DNA from: an uncultured Porphyromonadaceae bacterium
GTDB taxonomy: Bacteria > Bacteroidota > Bacteroidia > Bacteroidales > Muribaculaceae
Assembly: GCA_947178165.1 (NCBI GenBank)
Contig: CAMWXH010000002.1
Location: 28,863 to 92,862 of the forward strand
Direction: 5' to 3'
DNA: 64,000 nucleotides
In this document: one piece after another, positions 6,952-16,700 of the stretch
How the letters are laid out: each line of letters begins with the position of its first letter
How positions within the stretch are numbered: position 1 is the stretch's first letter
Translations under genes and position numbers: made by a program
Notes under the pieces: generated by a model
Database searches by the model: none
What the model saw: the letters and a program-made list of their open reading frames with translations, nothing else
What the model was told of the DNA's origin: nothing

Positions 6952-8126
6952 AGATTAGAAATTGTTATGGCCTCCTTGTCCATATTTAATGATGAGATAT
7001 AATCGTATATACGAAGGCTGTTATTAGCCTTTTTCATATATTTCAATCCAAACATGACTGCTGCCGAATTTGGAATCGCTGAATATACATGAATAATGTC
7101 TCCTGGCGCTTTTGAAATTTCATCAAGTAAGTTGAGCACCGTCTCGCCGAATACGTTAAGACGATGACTGGATTTTATGGATTCATAATGAGGACCCTCA
7201 AAAGGCATTATTTCCCAGATGGCTGATACTCCGTCATCGATTCTATCTCTTATTGGAGAAGTCAGACTTAAAAGTAAAACTTTACGTGCAGGTCTCAAAC
7301 GCTTCTGGTCTGGTCGAAATATTTTGAATCTTATTTCACCTTCGTCAGTATCATTCTTCCATGCCCATTGATTGTCTTCCCCTCTAAAAAGATTTTGAAT
7401 GTTGGTAACATTGAAATCTGCAAGAAGGTGTCCGAACAGAATTAGCAATGGAATTGGGGCAATACCAAAAACTGCAAGCTTTTCTCCCTGTTTAATACAT
7501 GGGGCGACTTCATTCTTGAATTGAGCGCGTAACTCTTTTTCTGCTATTTCCCAGTAATCTTTATCTCGCTCGGTTCCGCTAATATGGATTATTATTTCAG
7601 CCGGATGTTGGTTTCCTACAAAGTAGTCGGGGAAAAGGGCTTCTCGAATTTGATTATCAGAAATGGTTATAGGTTGAGCACCGATAGGAGCGCAAAATCG
7701 CACAGCTCTACGGCATTTTTCATGGGTTGGATTAGTCTGAGCTTTGATTCTACGTTCATGATCCTCCTTCCACTTTCTGAGTAGACTTTCATCATACTTG
7801 CCTTCGTTTTCCTTTTTGTCAATCATTGTATGACAAGTAGGACAGAGGATCATAATGTTGTCTTCGCTGTCGATATACTCCTGAGGATAATCCTTTACGT
7901 TCGGACGTGGACCATCGGTGCTGTGCGCGATAATGTGAGCCAATTCCCCAAACTTACCCTTGTCACCGAGGTACTCGTGGTTTAAAAGATAGCTGTTGCA
8001 CATACAACAGTATCCTCCGCATTTGACCCATAATCGGATCTGCTGTTCAGTTGTCCATTTCGGCCTTCTGCCGTGTAGGAACAAATTTGACTGTTCTTCA
8101 AAGTTTAGTTTCTTTGCCATAGGCAT
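6948..8126 (-). CDS. cap5: Cap5, HNH-SAVED CBASS effector nuclease
   Basis: A 392-aa two-domain effector. The N-terminal HNH domain has zinc Cys pairs at C40-C43 (YCCMC) and C95-C98 (CPTCH), the catalytic-site ELAHIIAH at 61-68 and DNIMILC. The C-terminal SAVED domain (~165-392) shows IIIHISG, the segment VFGIAPIPLLILFGHLL, the LFRG...WAWK motif and a closing HVYSAIPNSAAVMFG. Cap5 proteins degrade double-stranded DNA once SAVED binds the cyclic nucleotide from the partner CD-NTase. It is first in the operon, overlapping the CD-NTase gene by 4 bp. A minus-strand promoter at 8376-8406 would give a ~245-nt leader. The start could equally be Met3. Confidence 0.92.
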   Translation of the reverse strand: MPMAKKLNFEEQSNLFLHGRRPKWTTEQQIRLWVKCGGYCCMCNSYLLNHEYLGDKGKFGELAHIIAHSTDGPRPNVKDYPQEYIDSEDNIMILCPTCHTMIDKKENEGKYDESLLRKWKEDHERRIKAQTNPTHEKCRRAVRFCAPIGAQPITISDNQIREALFPDYFVGNQHPAEIIIHISGTERDKDYWEIAEKELRAQFKNEVAPCIKQGEKLAVFGIAPIPLLILFGHLLADFNVTNIQNLFRGEDNQWAWKNDTDEGEIRFKIFRPDQKRLRPARKVLLLSLTSPIRDRIDDGVSAIWEIMPFEGPHYESIKSSHRLNVFGETVLNLLDEISKAPGDIIHVYSAIPNSAAVMFGLKYMKKANNSLRIYDYISSLNMDKEAITISNL

Positions 8127-8182
8127 AATTATTAAGTGTTTTTAATAATAGAATCCTTGGCACGAAAAAGGTCGTAAAACGC

Positions 8183-8213
8183 TTGGGTATGCCAAAATAA
8201 TTGGCTACCTTTG
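8183..8213 (+). promoter_or_regulatory. Plus-strand promoter in the CBASS-BREX intergenic region
   Basis: TTG (8183-8185), 20 bp, TACCTTTG (8206-8213). Transcription would start near 8220 and meet a strong terminator at 8270-8309, leaving a transcript of about 90 nt with no coding frame worth calling. Confidence 0.55.
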
Positions 8214-8219
8214 CCGTGC

Positions 8220-8309
8220 CGAAGGGATCTTGGTCGGTCCCGAAGGACAAACGAATAAATTAAACCATCGAAAGAGGCTGTGTGCAAGACAGTCTCTTTC
8301 TCTTTTTTT
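8220..8309 (+). ncRNA. Candidate small RNA antisense to the cap5 leader
   Basis: Bounded by a Bacteroidetes-type promoter and an intrinsic terminator. It contains an internal GTCC-CGAA-GGAC hairpin (~8237-8248) and an AT-rich single-stranded stretch before the terminator stem. It lies opposite the predicted 5' leader of the CBASS mRNA (8370 to 8126), so it could act as an antisense regulator. No Rfam family was recognised. It could instead be the remnant of a leader whose gene was lost. Confidence 0.4.
8270..8309 (+). terminator. Strong intrinsic terminator
   Basis: A 12-bp stem (GAAAGAGGCTGT at 8270-8281 with ACAGTCTCTTTC at 8289-8300, one G-T pair), 7-base loop, then TCTTTTTTT. The T-tract is only on the plus-strand side. 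Confidence 0.8.
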
Positions 8310-8375
8310 ACTGTCTTTTCTTTGGTCTATAAAGTAATAATATGGTTATGGCAGAATATGCCGCTGTTCTGAATG

Positions 8376-8406
8376 CAAAAGTAATCATTTCTAACGAAAT
8401 AACAAA
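8376..8406 (-). promoter_or_regulatory. Promoter of the CBASS operon
   Basis: On the minus strand TTTG (8403-8406), 19 bp, TACTTTTG (8376-8383): a full match to the Bacteroidetes consensus. A second possible minus-strand box (TATCTTTG, 8657-8664) lies further upstream with a 22-bp spacer. Between 8410 and 8670 I see only AT-rich sequence and no gene. Confidence 0.65.
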
Positions 8407-8674
8407 TCTGCTCTATTGTAATGTTTTTCGTTTTGGGAAACTTTTTCTTTGACCAGTTTGTTCAATTACTTGAATCATTGTTAGATAAGATTTTTTTTGA
8501 CAAACTTTTTTAGATTATTTCGATAGAAAGTCTATTAAGGTGTCACACATTCTTTAGAAAAAGCTTGACATAGTAGCTCTCTACTATATGCCAAAACTTC
8601 TATAAGGGTATTCATGGTCAAGTTTCGGAAAAGATGTTCTTGAGCATATAAGGCTGCAAAGATAATGAAAAACT

Positions 8675-8704
8675 TTTACATATCGTCAAAATTCGCTAAC
8701 TTTG
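8675..8704 (+). promoter_or_regulatory. Promoter of the BREX operon
   Basis: TAACTTTG at 8697-8704, 28 bp before the ATG at 8732, with a weak -33 element (TTTA, 8675-8678, 18-bp spacer). It overlaps the possible upstream minus-strand promoter, so the two defence operons may compete for the same control region. Confidence 0.6.
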
Positions 8705-8731
8705 CGTTCAACATTATGAAATAGATGAACA

Positions 8732-8935
8732 ATGGAGGATCTAAACCGGATTAAACTAGTTTTAGTTGAGAAAAAACGTACAAGCAAATGGTTGGCTCAG
8801 GAAGTTGGACGAGATCCGGCAACTGTCTCAAAATGGTGTACGAATGTCTCTCAGCCTGACTTATATACATTCAAACGGATTGCAGAACTATTGGATGTGG
8901 ATGTGCGAGAACTTATTTGTAAAACAAAACAATAA
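8732..8935 (+). CDS. Small HTH (Cro/XRE-type) regulator heading the BREX operon
   Basis: A 67-aa helix-turn-helix protein: RIKLVLVEKKRTSKWLAQEV, then GRDPATVSKWCTN as turn and recognition helix, then LYTFKRIAELLDVDVRELI. This is the XRE fold with little beyond the DNA-binding domain. It is 2 bp upstream of brxA and the first gene after the operon promoter, so it is probably an autoregulator of BREX. It is unlike the larger WYL-domain BrxR regulators known from other BREX loci. Confidence 0.85.
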   Translation: MEDLNRIKLVLVEKKRTSKWLAQEVGRDPATVSKWCTNVSQPDLYTFKRIAELLDVDVRELICKTKQ

Positions 8936-8937
8936 CA

Positions 8938-9573
8938 ATGGCAAAGAAAAATATCGATAGCCCATATTCTGCGGCTTTGGGTGGCGGCGGTTTCCTGTTT
9001 GAGGAAACTAATGCTTTATTGCCATTGCTTCAGTCGCCGGATGCGTCAGAGCTATTGAAAAATGAAATCGTGCATAATCGGCTGCTTCACATGAATGCCG
9101 AACGCACCCGGTCAAAAGCTGTTCTCGAAATCCGAAGGAGGTATGATATGATGTCTCCGGAATTCTGGAATGAATATCAGGCAATGTCGGAGGATAACAG
9201 AAGGGCTGCGCTTTTCTATGTGATTTTGAAGACATATAAAATAGTCTTCGACTTCCATGTCGGAGTATCAATGAAGAAGTGGAGGTCAATTGACAGAAAG
9301 GTCGAATTGACCGACCTTATGATTGAACTGGACGAAATATCAGCCCGCGATGAGTTTGTCGATTCATGGACAGATGCCACCAAGCGAAAGATAGCAAGTG
9401 CCTATCTCACTATTCTCAGGAAATCTGGAATGTGTGACAAGTCAGGCAATCTCTCGCCTCTGAAGTTTGACAATACCGGTTTTTACCTTTACGGTTTGGG
9501 CGAACCGTGGTTTTTAGAGGCTTCCTTTATGCCTCCATATCAGATTGAAACCCTTAAGCAGCAGACGATATGA
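8938..9573 (+). CDS. brxA: BREX protein BrxA (DUF1819)
   Basis: A 211-aa DUF1819 family protein opening with YSAALGGGGFLFEET, the usual N-terminus (SA-L-gG-f--ET). The middle RTRSKAVLEIRRRYDMM and the C-terminal GLGEPWFLEA also fit the family. BrxA is a small DNA-binding helical protein and one of the core BREX genes. It overlaps brxB by 4 bp. The length is typical. Confidence 0.9.
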   Translation: MAKKNIDSPYSAALGGGGFLFEETNALLPLLQSPDASELLKNEIVHNRLLHMNAERTRSKAVLEIRRRYDMMSPEFWNEYQAMSEDNRRAALFYVILKTYKIVFDFHVGVSMKKWRSIDRKVELTDLMIELDEISARDEFVDSWTDATKRKIASAYLTILRKSGMCDKSGNLSPLKFDNTGFYLYGLGEPWFLEASFMPPYQIETLKQQTI

Positions 9574-10193
9574 GAGATATGACGATGGCCGAACTATACG
9601 AGCTTCTCAATTCAAAGAAGTTTCAGGATACTGAGGAGGGAGATCTCTTCTACAATTTCTTTATATATCAGTATTCTGCTGAAAGAGAATATGAAATGAG
9701 AGAGCATATCATTGAATTCAAGCGGAATCTTAAACGCCCGACTTCATACGTGGATGTGCTCACCATAGATATATTCGATGAGTTCTGCAAGTTCCTGGAC
9801 GGGAAGAAATTTCTGCGCCATCCCTCGATGTTGAAATATTTAAGGGATAAAGAAGATGCTGATCCGGAGAATGCCGGAAGTGTTCAGGATACTTTGTCGC
9901 GCAATGCACACAGTAAAGACTTTATCAAGTATCTCCATGAACGCATCCTGGAGCATAAAGAGATTAAGGACGGATTGAAACGACCGTATGTCTTTCTATA
10001 TGGCATCGGTGCCATGTATCCATATTTGAGAGTCAATGACCTGCTGGCTATGTACGAGGACTTCAATATTTCCAATGCATACAAGCTTCTTGTCTTCTAT
10101 CCTGGCAATAGTGTCCGGAATTCATTCTCTCTTTTCAGTATGCTGCCCGACCATCATACCTATCGTGCCATTCGACTTGTAAATGAAGATTAA
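9570..10193 (+). CDS. brxB: BREX protein BrxB (DUF1788)
   Basis: A 207-aa DUF1788 protein, always found between brxA and brxC in type 1-like BREX. Family features are the VLTIDIFDEFCKFL segment and the closing VFLYGIGAMYPYLRVNDLL and LLVFYPG strands. The molecular role is not established. It overlaps brxA by 4 bp and is followed by brxC after 3 bp. Confidence 0.9.
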   Translation: MRDMTMAELYELLNSKKFQDTEEGDLFYNFFIYQYSAEREYEMREHIIEFKRNLKRPTSYVDVLTIDIFDEFCKFLDGKKFLRHPSMLKYLRDKEDADPENAGSVQDTLSRNAHSKDFIKYLHERILEHKEIKDGLKRPYVFLYGIGAMYPYLRVNDLLAMYEDFNISNAYKLLVFYPGNSVRNSFSLFSMLPDHHTYRAIRLVNED

Positions 10194-10196
10194 GCC

Positions 10197-13100
10197 ATGC
10201 TTTTAAAAGATATATACGAAAAGAAAATTACTCGTCAGGTCAATCCTGCCGTCAGCGCAACTAAACTTGATAAGGAGACTAAGGATATTGAAATTGGTGA
10301 ATATGTATTCACCGATGAGATTCTCAATGGCATTTATAGAATATTGAATGCCATACGCAATAATGAGCCGTATGACCATGTGGGTATGTGGATCAACGGT
10401 TACTACGGCTCCGGAAAATCTCATTTCTTGAAATATTTCGATTATTGCATATCTCCGGAGACAAGGGATTTTGCAATGTCTCGGCTTATCGAGGCCGTGG
10501 AAGACATAGACCCGCTTGACGATAACAATAATCTGGAGTTTTCAAAAGAAGACTTGCAGGCTATCCATACATGGTTGAAACGGGCTGAAATAGACACACG
10601 TATTTTCAATCTTGAAACGTCAAAAGACTATTCTTCTGACAATAAGGTTGTGTTTCTGCATGTGTTCTGGAATGAGTTCAATAAATTGAGGGGATTCAAC
10701 GAATTCAACATCACACTCGCCCAGCATCTTGAAAAGCCCCTTCAGGAGAAAGGTGTATTTGAAGCCTTCAAGCAGAGGATTGCAGAAGAAGGAGGCGATT
10801 GGGAGACCGATGCTGCCGACCTTGTGGACAACGAACTACAGTGGGTGCTTGACATTGCAAAAGATCTCGCGCCTACATTGGATCTTGAGAGCATACGTCT
10901 CAGAATACTCAATCGTGACACCAATATGAGTATCAAGAACTTCGCTCGCGAATTGAATTCTTGGCTGAAAAATAAGGGGGAGGACTACCGTCTTGTTCTT
11001 CTTGCTGATGAGGTATCACAATTTATCAATAAGGACAAAGACCGCTACCTGAATCTTCAGGAGATTGTGACACACCTATCCGAATCTTGCGGCAATAAGG
11101 TGTGGATTGCATGTACCGCCCAGCAAGATCAGTCGGAAGTGATTGAAGAATGTAACCTGACGGAGGCTACCGACAGCACTGGCAAGATTCTCGGACGATT
11201 CGAGGTTCAGGTTTCGCTTAAAGGTACTCAACCGGAATATATCACTCAGAAGCGCATCCTTGACAAGAATGAGTTGGCAAAGAAGCCCCTTCTTGCTCTT
11301 TATAAGAAAGAGGAAAACGGCTTCTCCCAGCGTTTCGCCCTACCGGCATCTTACAAAGGGTTCACGTCGGCTGATGAATTTGTGGATTTCTATCCGTTTG
11401 TACCCTATCAGTTCAAACTGATCATGCAGGTGTTCAATAACTTCCTGAAACTCGGCTATGTCGCGAAGGAAGTGAAGGGCAACGAGCGAAGCATCATCAA
11501 AGTAGTACATGCTACTGCAAAGCGCAATGCGGAGGGAGAGGTTGGTCAACTTATTTCCTTTGATCAGCTCTACGACAATATGTTCGAGACAGGTCTGCAA
11601 AACCGTGGTCAGAATGCCATAAAGAATGCCGACAAGATGGCAGAGGAATATCCCGGTGACAAAAGACTTGCCCACCGCGTAGTCAATGTCCTCTTCATGA
11701 TATGCAACATATCTGATACTGACAAACTGATATTCCCTGCTACCTTGCAAAATATAACCACACTTCTTCTCAACGACTTCACCACTCCGTTTGTGACTGT
11801 CAAGGAGGAGGTGCGGAAGGTTGTGGAGTTCCTCTGCGAAAAGAATGTGATACGTGAGGAGAAAGCCCGTAAGGGTCTTGATCCGTTCTATTCTTTCTAT
11901 TCTGAGGAGGAAATGAAGGTCGCGGAACTCATCAAGAATCAGATTGTCGATACGACGTATCAAGCAACACAGCTTCAGGATATAATCCAGAAGTACTTCA
12001 CCTCAATGCGGCCGAAAGAACAGTATAAGACACGTTCTTTTTCCGTCGGCAGCTCAGTCATGCAGAAGACATTCCTCAATGCGAATAATCCGGATGTCAA
12101 CGTGGAATTCAATATGGATGCCGGAGTAGAGGTAGGAGATATGATACTTCGCAATCCTTCAAACCGTCTTCTCTTCCTGTTGGGAAAAGATTTCCACGCC
12201 GACAGCCGCCTGCGTAATGACTTCGCCTGGTACTGCAAGGTTCAGAAATACGCCGAGACTCCTGTTGCAAACGAGGATAACGCAAAGGTGCGTGAAGAGT
12301 TCGGCAAACGTGCATTGGAAACCCTTCAGACTCAGATTATACCCAAGATGCGTGCAATTCTGGACAACAGCCCTGTCTTGTCCGGAAATTCCGAGATAGA
12401 TTCCATGTTGCTCAATGGCAAGAAAGGACCGGAACGTTATACCGAAGCCATGAGGTATCATCTCGCTGCGATATATCCGCAGGCGGGAATGGTGGATTCT
12501 ACATCCATTCCCCGCGATACGGCCTCGCTCCGCGCTGCCATAAACAGGTCTGTACAACCCGGTGAATACGAAGGTTTGGGAGCCGCTCTTACTCCGGCTG
12601 AACAGGAACTGGAGCGACACTTGATGAAGCAGGGAGGTCTGGACGTCAACCTGTCGCAGATTACTGCCAAGTTTGCTCAGCCACCCTATGGATGGTTGGA
12701 GATATGCACTATGTATGTGGTCAATGAACTTGTGCGCCGTCATCGCCGTGATTTCTCCTACGCCAACAACCGAAATGTAGACGCTTCAACTGTAGCGGCC
12801 AAAATTGTGACCGAGACCAATAAGTTTGCTGTGCGCGAAGGTGAGGCTCTACCCCAGGAGCTGGTAAACAGATTCATTGATGCGTGGAAGAATGTGTTCG
12901 GCGTTAGCCAGACCTTCCATTCCACTGATTCGACTCAGATCTACCGTACGGCACAGGATGCGCTGACCACCCTCATAGCAAATTATGAGGAAGAGATAAG
13001 GAAATACCGTAAATACGCATTCATAACTCCGCTGAGCGATTTCATCGATCTTTTGCGAAAATGGCAACCAATCCGCGACATCGCCAAGTTCTTCAATACG

Positions 13101-13787
13101 GTCATTGAAGACTCTGCTTATGCTGCCCGTCTTATGGATTCCTGCAAGGAGGTACTGGAGTTCGTGCATGATCAGATTGGTAAGTTTGATGAGATAGTTC
13201 GTTTTGCCGACGAAAACCGTGATAACTTCCCATTCCTGGCAGACGGAGAGCGCGAACTTGCCTCCGACCTTCAGGGATTGAGCACTCTCTCATGGCCATT
13301 CCGTATCCGTGATTTTATCAAGAAGAAGAAAGAAGTCGAGAACGCGCTCAACGAAGTTCGCAACAGAATCCGTGAAGAGATTAAGGCGGAATATCTTAAA
13401 ACCTACGACCTTCTGCGCCGAAGTGCTGAGGATGAAGGTGTGGAATCGGCGATAGTTGCGGAGCCCGAGGCAATTTACGGAAATAAATGCCTCCCCGGAA
13501 ATATCTTAGTCCTCCGTAACAATCTGAACACTGACGACTATTTCAGCCGTGAGGCGGCAAAGATACAGCAGGAGAAACTTCGCCGACAGACTCCCCCTCC
13601 ATCTCATACGGGTGGAGATCCGACTCAACCGCAACCAAAGCCAAATAAACTTCCCTGCAACCTTACCCTTGATACCCGAGTGGTAGGTCTTGACAATGAG
13701 GCTGCGGTTGACGCCTACCTCGCACGTCTTAAAGAGAAGATCATGGAGAAAATCAACGACAATAAAATCGTCACCATCATAAAATAA
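10197..13787 (+). CDS. brxC: BREX P-loop ATPase BrxC
   Basis: A 1196-aa ATPase, the usual size for BrxC/PglY. Walker A GYYGSGKSH is at residues 68-76, and a Walker B-like strand LVLLADEVSQFI has Asp271-Glu272. The N-terminus LLKDIYEKKITRQVNP is characteristic (BrxC proteins open with 'i-diF-k-I-R-In-vv'). The C-terminal half is largely helical with a Pro/Gln-rich linker near residue 1140. BrxC is thought to use ATP in the BREX complex that both methylates host DNA and blocks phage replication. Confidence 0.93.
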   Translation: MLLKDIYEKKITRQVNPAVSATKLDKETKDIEIGEYVFTDEILNGIYRILNAIRNNEPYDHVGMWINGYYGSGKSHFLKYFDYCISPETRDFAMSRLIEAVEDIDPLDDNNNLEFSKEDLQAIHTWLKRAEIDTRIFNLETSKDYSSDNKVVFLHVFWNEFNKLRGFNEFNITLAQHLEKPLQEKGVFEAFKQRIAEEGGDWETDAADLVDNELQWVLDIAKDLAPTLDLESIRLRILNRDTNMSIKNFARELNSWLKNKGEDYRLVLLADEVSQFINKDKDRYLNLQEIVTHLSESCGNKVWIACTAQQDQSEVIEECNLTEATDSTGKILGRFEVQVSLKGTQPEYITQKRILDKNELAKKPLLALYKKEENGFSQRFALPASYKGFTSADEFVDFYPFVPYQFKLIMQVFNNFLKLGYVAKEVKGNERSIIKVVHATAKRNAEGEVGQLISFDQLYDNMFETGLQNRGQNAIKNADKMAEEYPGDKRLAHRVVNVLFMICNISDTDKLIFPATLQNITTLLLNDFTTPFVTVKEEVRKVVEFLCEKNVIREEKARKGLDPFYSFYSEEEMKVAELIKNQIVDTTYQATQLQDIIQKYFTSMRPKEQYKTRSFSVGSSVMQKTFLNANNPDVNVEFNMDAGVEVGDMILRNPSNRLLFLLGKDFHADSRLRNDFAWYCKVQKYAETPVANEDNAKVREEFGKRALETLQTQIIPKMRAILDNSPVLSGNSEIDSMLLNGKKGPERYTEAMRYHLAAIYPQAGMVDSTSIPRDTASLRAAINRSVQPGEYEGLGAALTPAEQELERHLMKQGGLDVNLSQITAKFAQPPYGWLEICTMYVVNELVRRHRRDFSYANNRNVDASTVAAKIVTETNKFAVREGEALPQELVNRFIDAWKNVFGVSQTFHSTDSTQIYRTAQDALTTLIANYEEEIRKYRKYAFITPLSDFIDLLRKWQPIRDIAKFFNTVIEDSAYAARLMDSCKEVLEFVHDQIGKFDEIVRFADENRDNFPFLADGERELASDLQGLSTLSWPFRIRDFIKKKKEVENALNEVRNRIREEIKAEYLKTYDLLRRSAEDEGVESAIVAEPEAIYGNKCLPGNILVLRNNLNTDDYFSREAAKIQQEKLRRQTPPPSHTGGDPTQPQPKPNKLPCNLTLDTRVVGLDNEAAVDAYLARLKEKIMEKINDNKIVTIIK

Positions 13788-13794
13788 TTCCGAT

Positions 13795-16700
13795 ATGGAG
13801 ACAACGAAACTAAAACGCTTCGCCGCAGAGGCGCGTACCAACCTGATGGATGGCGTAAGCAGAAAACTTCAGCTTCTTGGATTCGACAAGAAGGGGAACG
13901 TCGTGGCCGAGCCGCAACCCTTGCAGGGTGGTGTCCTTTGGAATGGTGAAGAATATCCCGAAGCCTTCTACCGGCAATGGACCACACTTCGCGACCGCAT
14001 CCATGAGCGCGGTGTGCGTGAAGTGGTGGAGGAAGCGTCGTATATATGGTTCAACCGCATGATGGCAATCCGCATATTGACCATGAATGGTCTTTGCGAA
14101 CCGGTGCTCCGCTATGATGAGGCCATCGGTCTGCCACTCCTGCTGTCAGACGCACGCATGGGGCGAGTACCGGCAATGTCAGCACAGGAACGTGCCCGCT
14201 TCGACCGGCTGATGGACGATGACAATCGCACATACGATCAATTTGCCCTCCTGCTCACAGCATGGTGTCATGCGAATCCCGTCATTCATGCCTGTTTCGG
14301 CTCCATCAACGATTATGTCGAGCTGCTTCTTCCCGACAATATCTTTCGCCCAGACGGATTTATCGCCAAGCTGAATGAAACTCAATTTATTTCGGAGGAG
14401 GATTATAAGTCGGCCGAACTTATCGGCTGGCTCTATCAGTTCTATATCTCCGACCGTAAGGATGAGGTGTTTGCCAAGAAAGGCAAAGTAGAAGCTGATG
14501 AGATACCTGCTGCCACGCAGATCTTCACTCCAAACTGGATTGTGAAATATATGGTGCATAACACCATCCTGCCTCAGGTAGATGCCGATGAAGAGATAAT
14601 TGAATCGGCAAAATATCTTGTCAAGACTGAAAACAATACCGATAGAAAAGTTGAACTTGAAGATCTGAAGGTTGCCGACTTCGCCTGCGGTTCGGGGCAT
14701 ATCCTCAACGAGTGCTTCGACCTGCTCTTTGACCTGTATCGTTCAGAGGCATACTCACGCCGCGAGGCTATCGAATGTATCTTCACGAAGAATCTTACCG
14801 GTATTGACATCGACCTGCGCGCAAGGCAGCTTGCAACATTCGCACTGTTGCTGAAAGCGTGTCAGAAAGATGTGTCGTTTGCCGATGCACACTCTTTGCC
14901 TCATGTCATTTCCATTCCGGAGGTTGATAAAGAGTTGATAGATTTGGCCGATACGCGGTCAATCGCCGGTTATCTTCATCATTTCTTCCTCGGTGCGGAG
15001 ACGAAGGAATGTTCCGAGCAAATGACCGAAGCTATCGTTCTGCTCAAAGATGCGGACTCACTGGGCTCTATCATCAAATTTGACCTGTCTCCCTCAACCC
15101 GTCGCCAGCTCATTGAGGCTGTTAAGCATTGGAAACGTCAGGAGGAACTTCCGGCTGCCATCAAGGCCGGACTCCCGATGATGGATTTTATCCTAACGCT
15201 CACTGACAGCTATGATGCCATCGTGATGAATCCACCATATATGCCTACAAGCAAAGTGGAAGGATTGAAAGAGTATGCTGCAAAAAATTATCCCGACAGT
15301 AAAACCGATCTTTTCTCAGTCTTCATGGACGTATGTATCGACCGACTAAAAGACAGAGGAAAATACGGCATGATCAATATGCAGTCATGGATGTTCCTGT
15401 CCTCCTTTGAAGCATTGCGTAAGAAGGTTATAGATGAGCAACACATAGATTCACTGCTTCATCTCGGACCTCGTACTTTTGATGAACTTTCAGGTGAAGT
15501 AGTGCAAAACGCAGTGTTCGTTATTGCGAAAGAGAAGCCTCAGTCAGAAGGTATATATTATCGGTTGATTGATGGGAAGTCTTGTGCATCAAAGCAAGAT
15601 ATGTTTTTAGCAGAGGAGTATCGTTATGTTGTAAAAAATCAAAAGCAGTTTGAGAAGATTCCCGGAGCAGTTTTAGGATACTGGATCTCAGAAAAATTCC
15701 TTTCAATAGTACAAGAGAAAAAAGCTAATTCTATTCTAAAAGCTCGCCACGGAATTTTAACAGGTGATGATGAAAAATATCTTCGTCTTTGGTACGAACC
15801 GAGTTTTAAAAATATATGCTTTTGTGCGAGATCCTTTTCAGACATTGATAATAAATCCGAGGCCTTCTACCCGATGAATAAAGGAGGTATGAAGCGAAAA
15901 TGGTATGGTAATAATGTAATCGTTATTTGGATTAAAAATAATCTTAATAATTTCAATAATAACAAACTTGCTGAAAGAAATCTCTTTTTTAAAGAAGGTA
16001 TAACATGGACCGAAATAGCAGATATTGCAACAATTAGATATTCTAATCATGGTATTCTCTTTGGGCACAAAGGGGCTACTGCATTTTTCGATAGACAAGA
16101 AGATCTGTTCTGCTTTTTAGGTTATACTAATACAAAGATTTTTAATGTTATAAAACACTTACTTTTCTCGGGACTAAGTTTCACTGCAGGAAATCTTCAA
16201 GAGTTTCCTTTTAAACATATATCATCCCAAGAGATAATTAAGATTGTTAAAAGTTGTATTGCAATCTCCAAACAAGACTGGGACGCACACGAAACATCGT
16301 GGGATTTTCAGAAGTCGCCTCTCCTCGCTGCTATATGCGATTGTAAGGCTAATGTTGCTGATTTCGATATGCTTGCAGAGGATGAGAAGAATGATGTTAC
16401 GGAGATGGTCGGAAACGTGTTTGACAGCTCCAAATTAGAGGACTGTGTAAACGTAAACATATCAAAATGGACACGACTTTTCCATCGCCTTCATGCCAAC
16501 GAGGAGGAACTAAACCGTCAGTTTATCGAAATCTACGGCCTGCAGGATGAACTGACTCCGGATGTTCCGCTTGATGAAGTAACTATTCTGCAGCAAGGCG
16601 AAGTATCAATTAAGAAAGAGGAGACTGTTTCGGATGATGGTAGCCACATCCTTATGATTGACGGTATTAAGTCTATTATTGCCAAACTCCCCGAAGAAAG

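Noticed and set aside
8410-8670. Possible small gene between the CBASS and BREX promoters
   Set aside because: The stretch is AT-rich with frequent stops in all frames and no start with ribosome-binding context.
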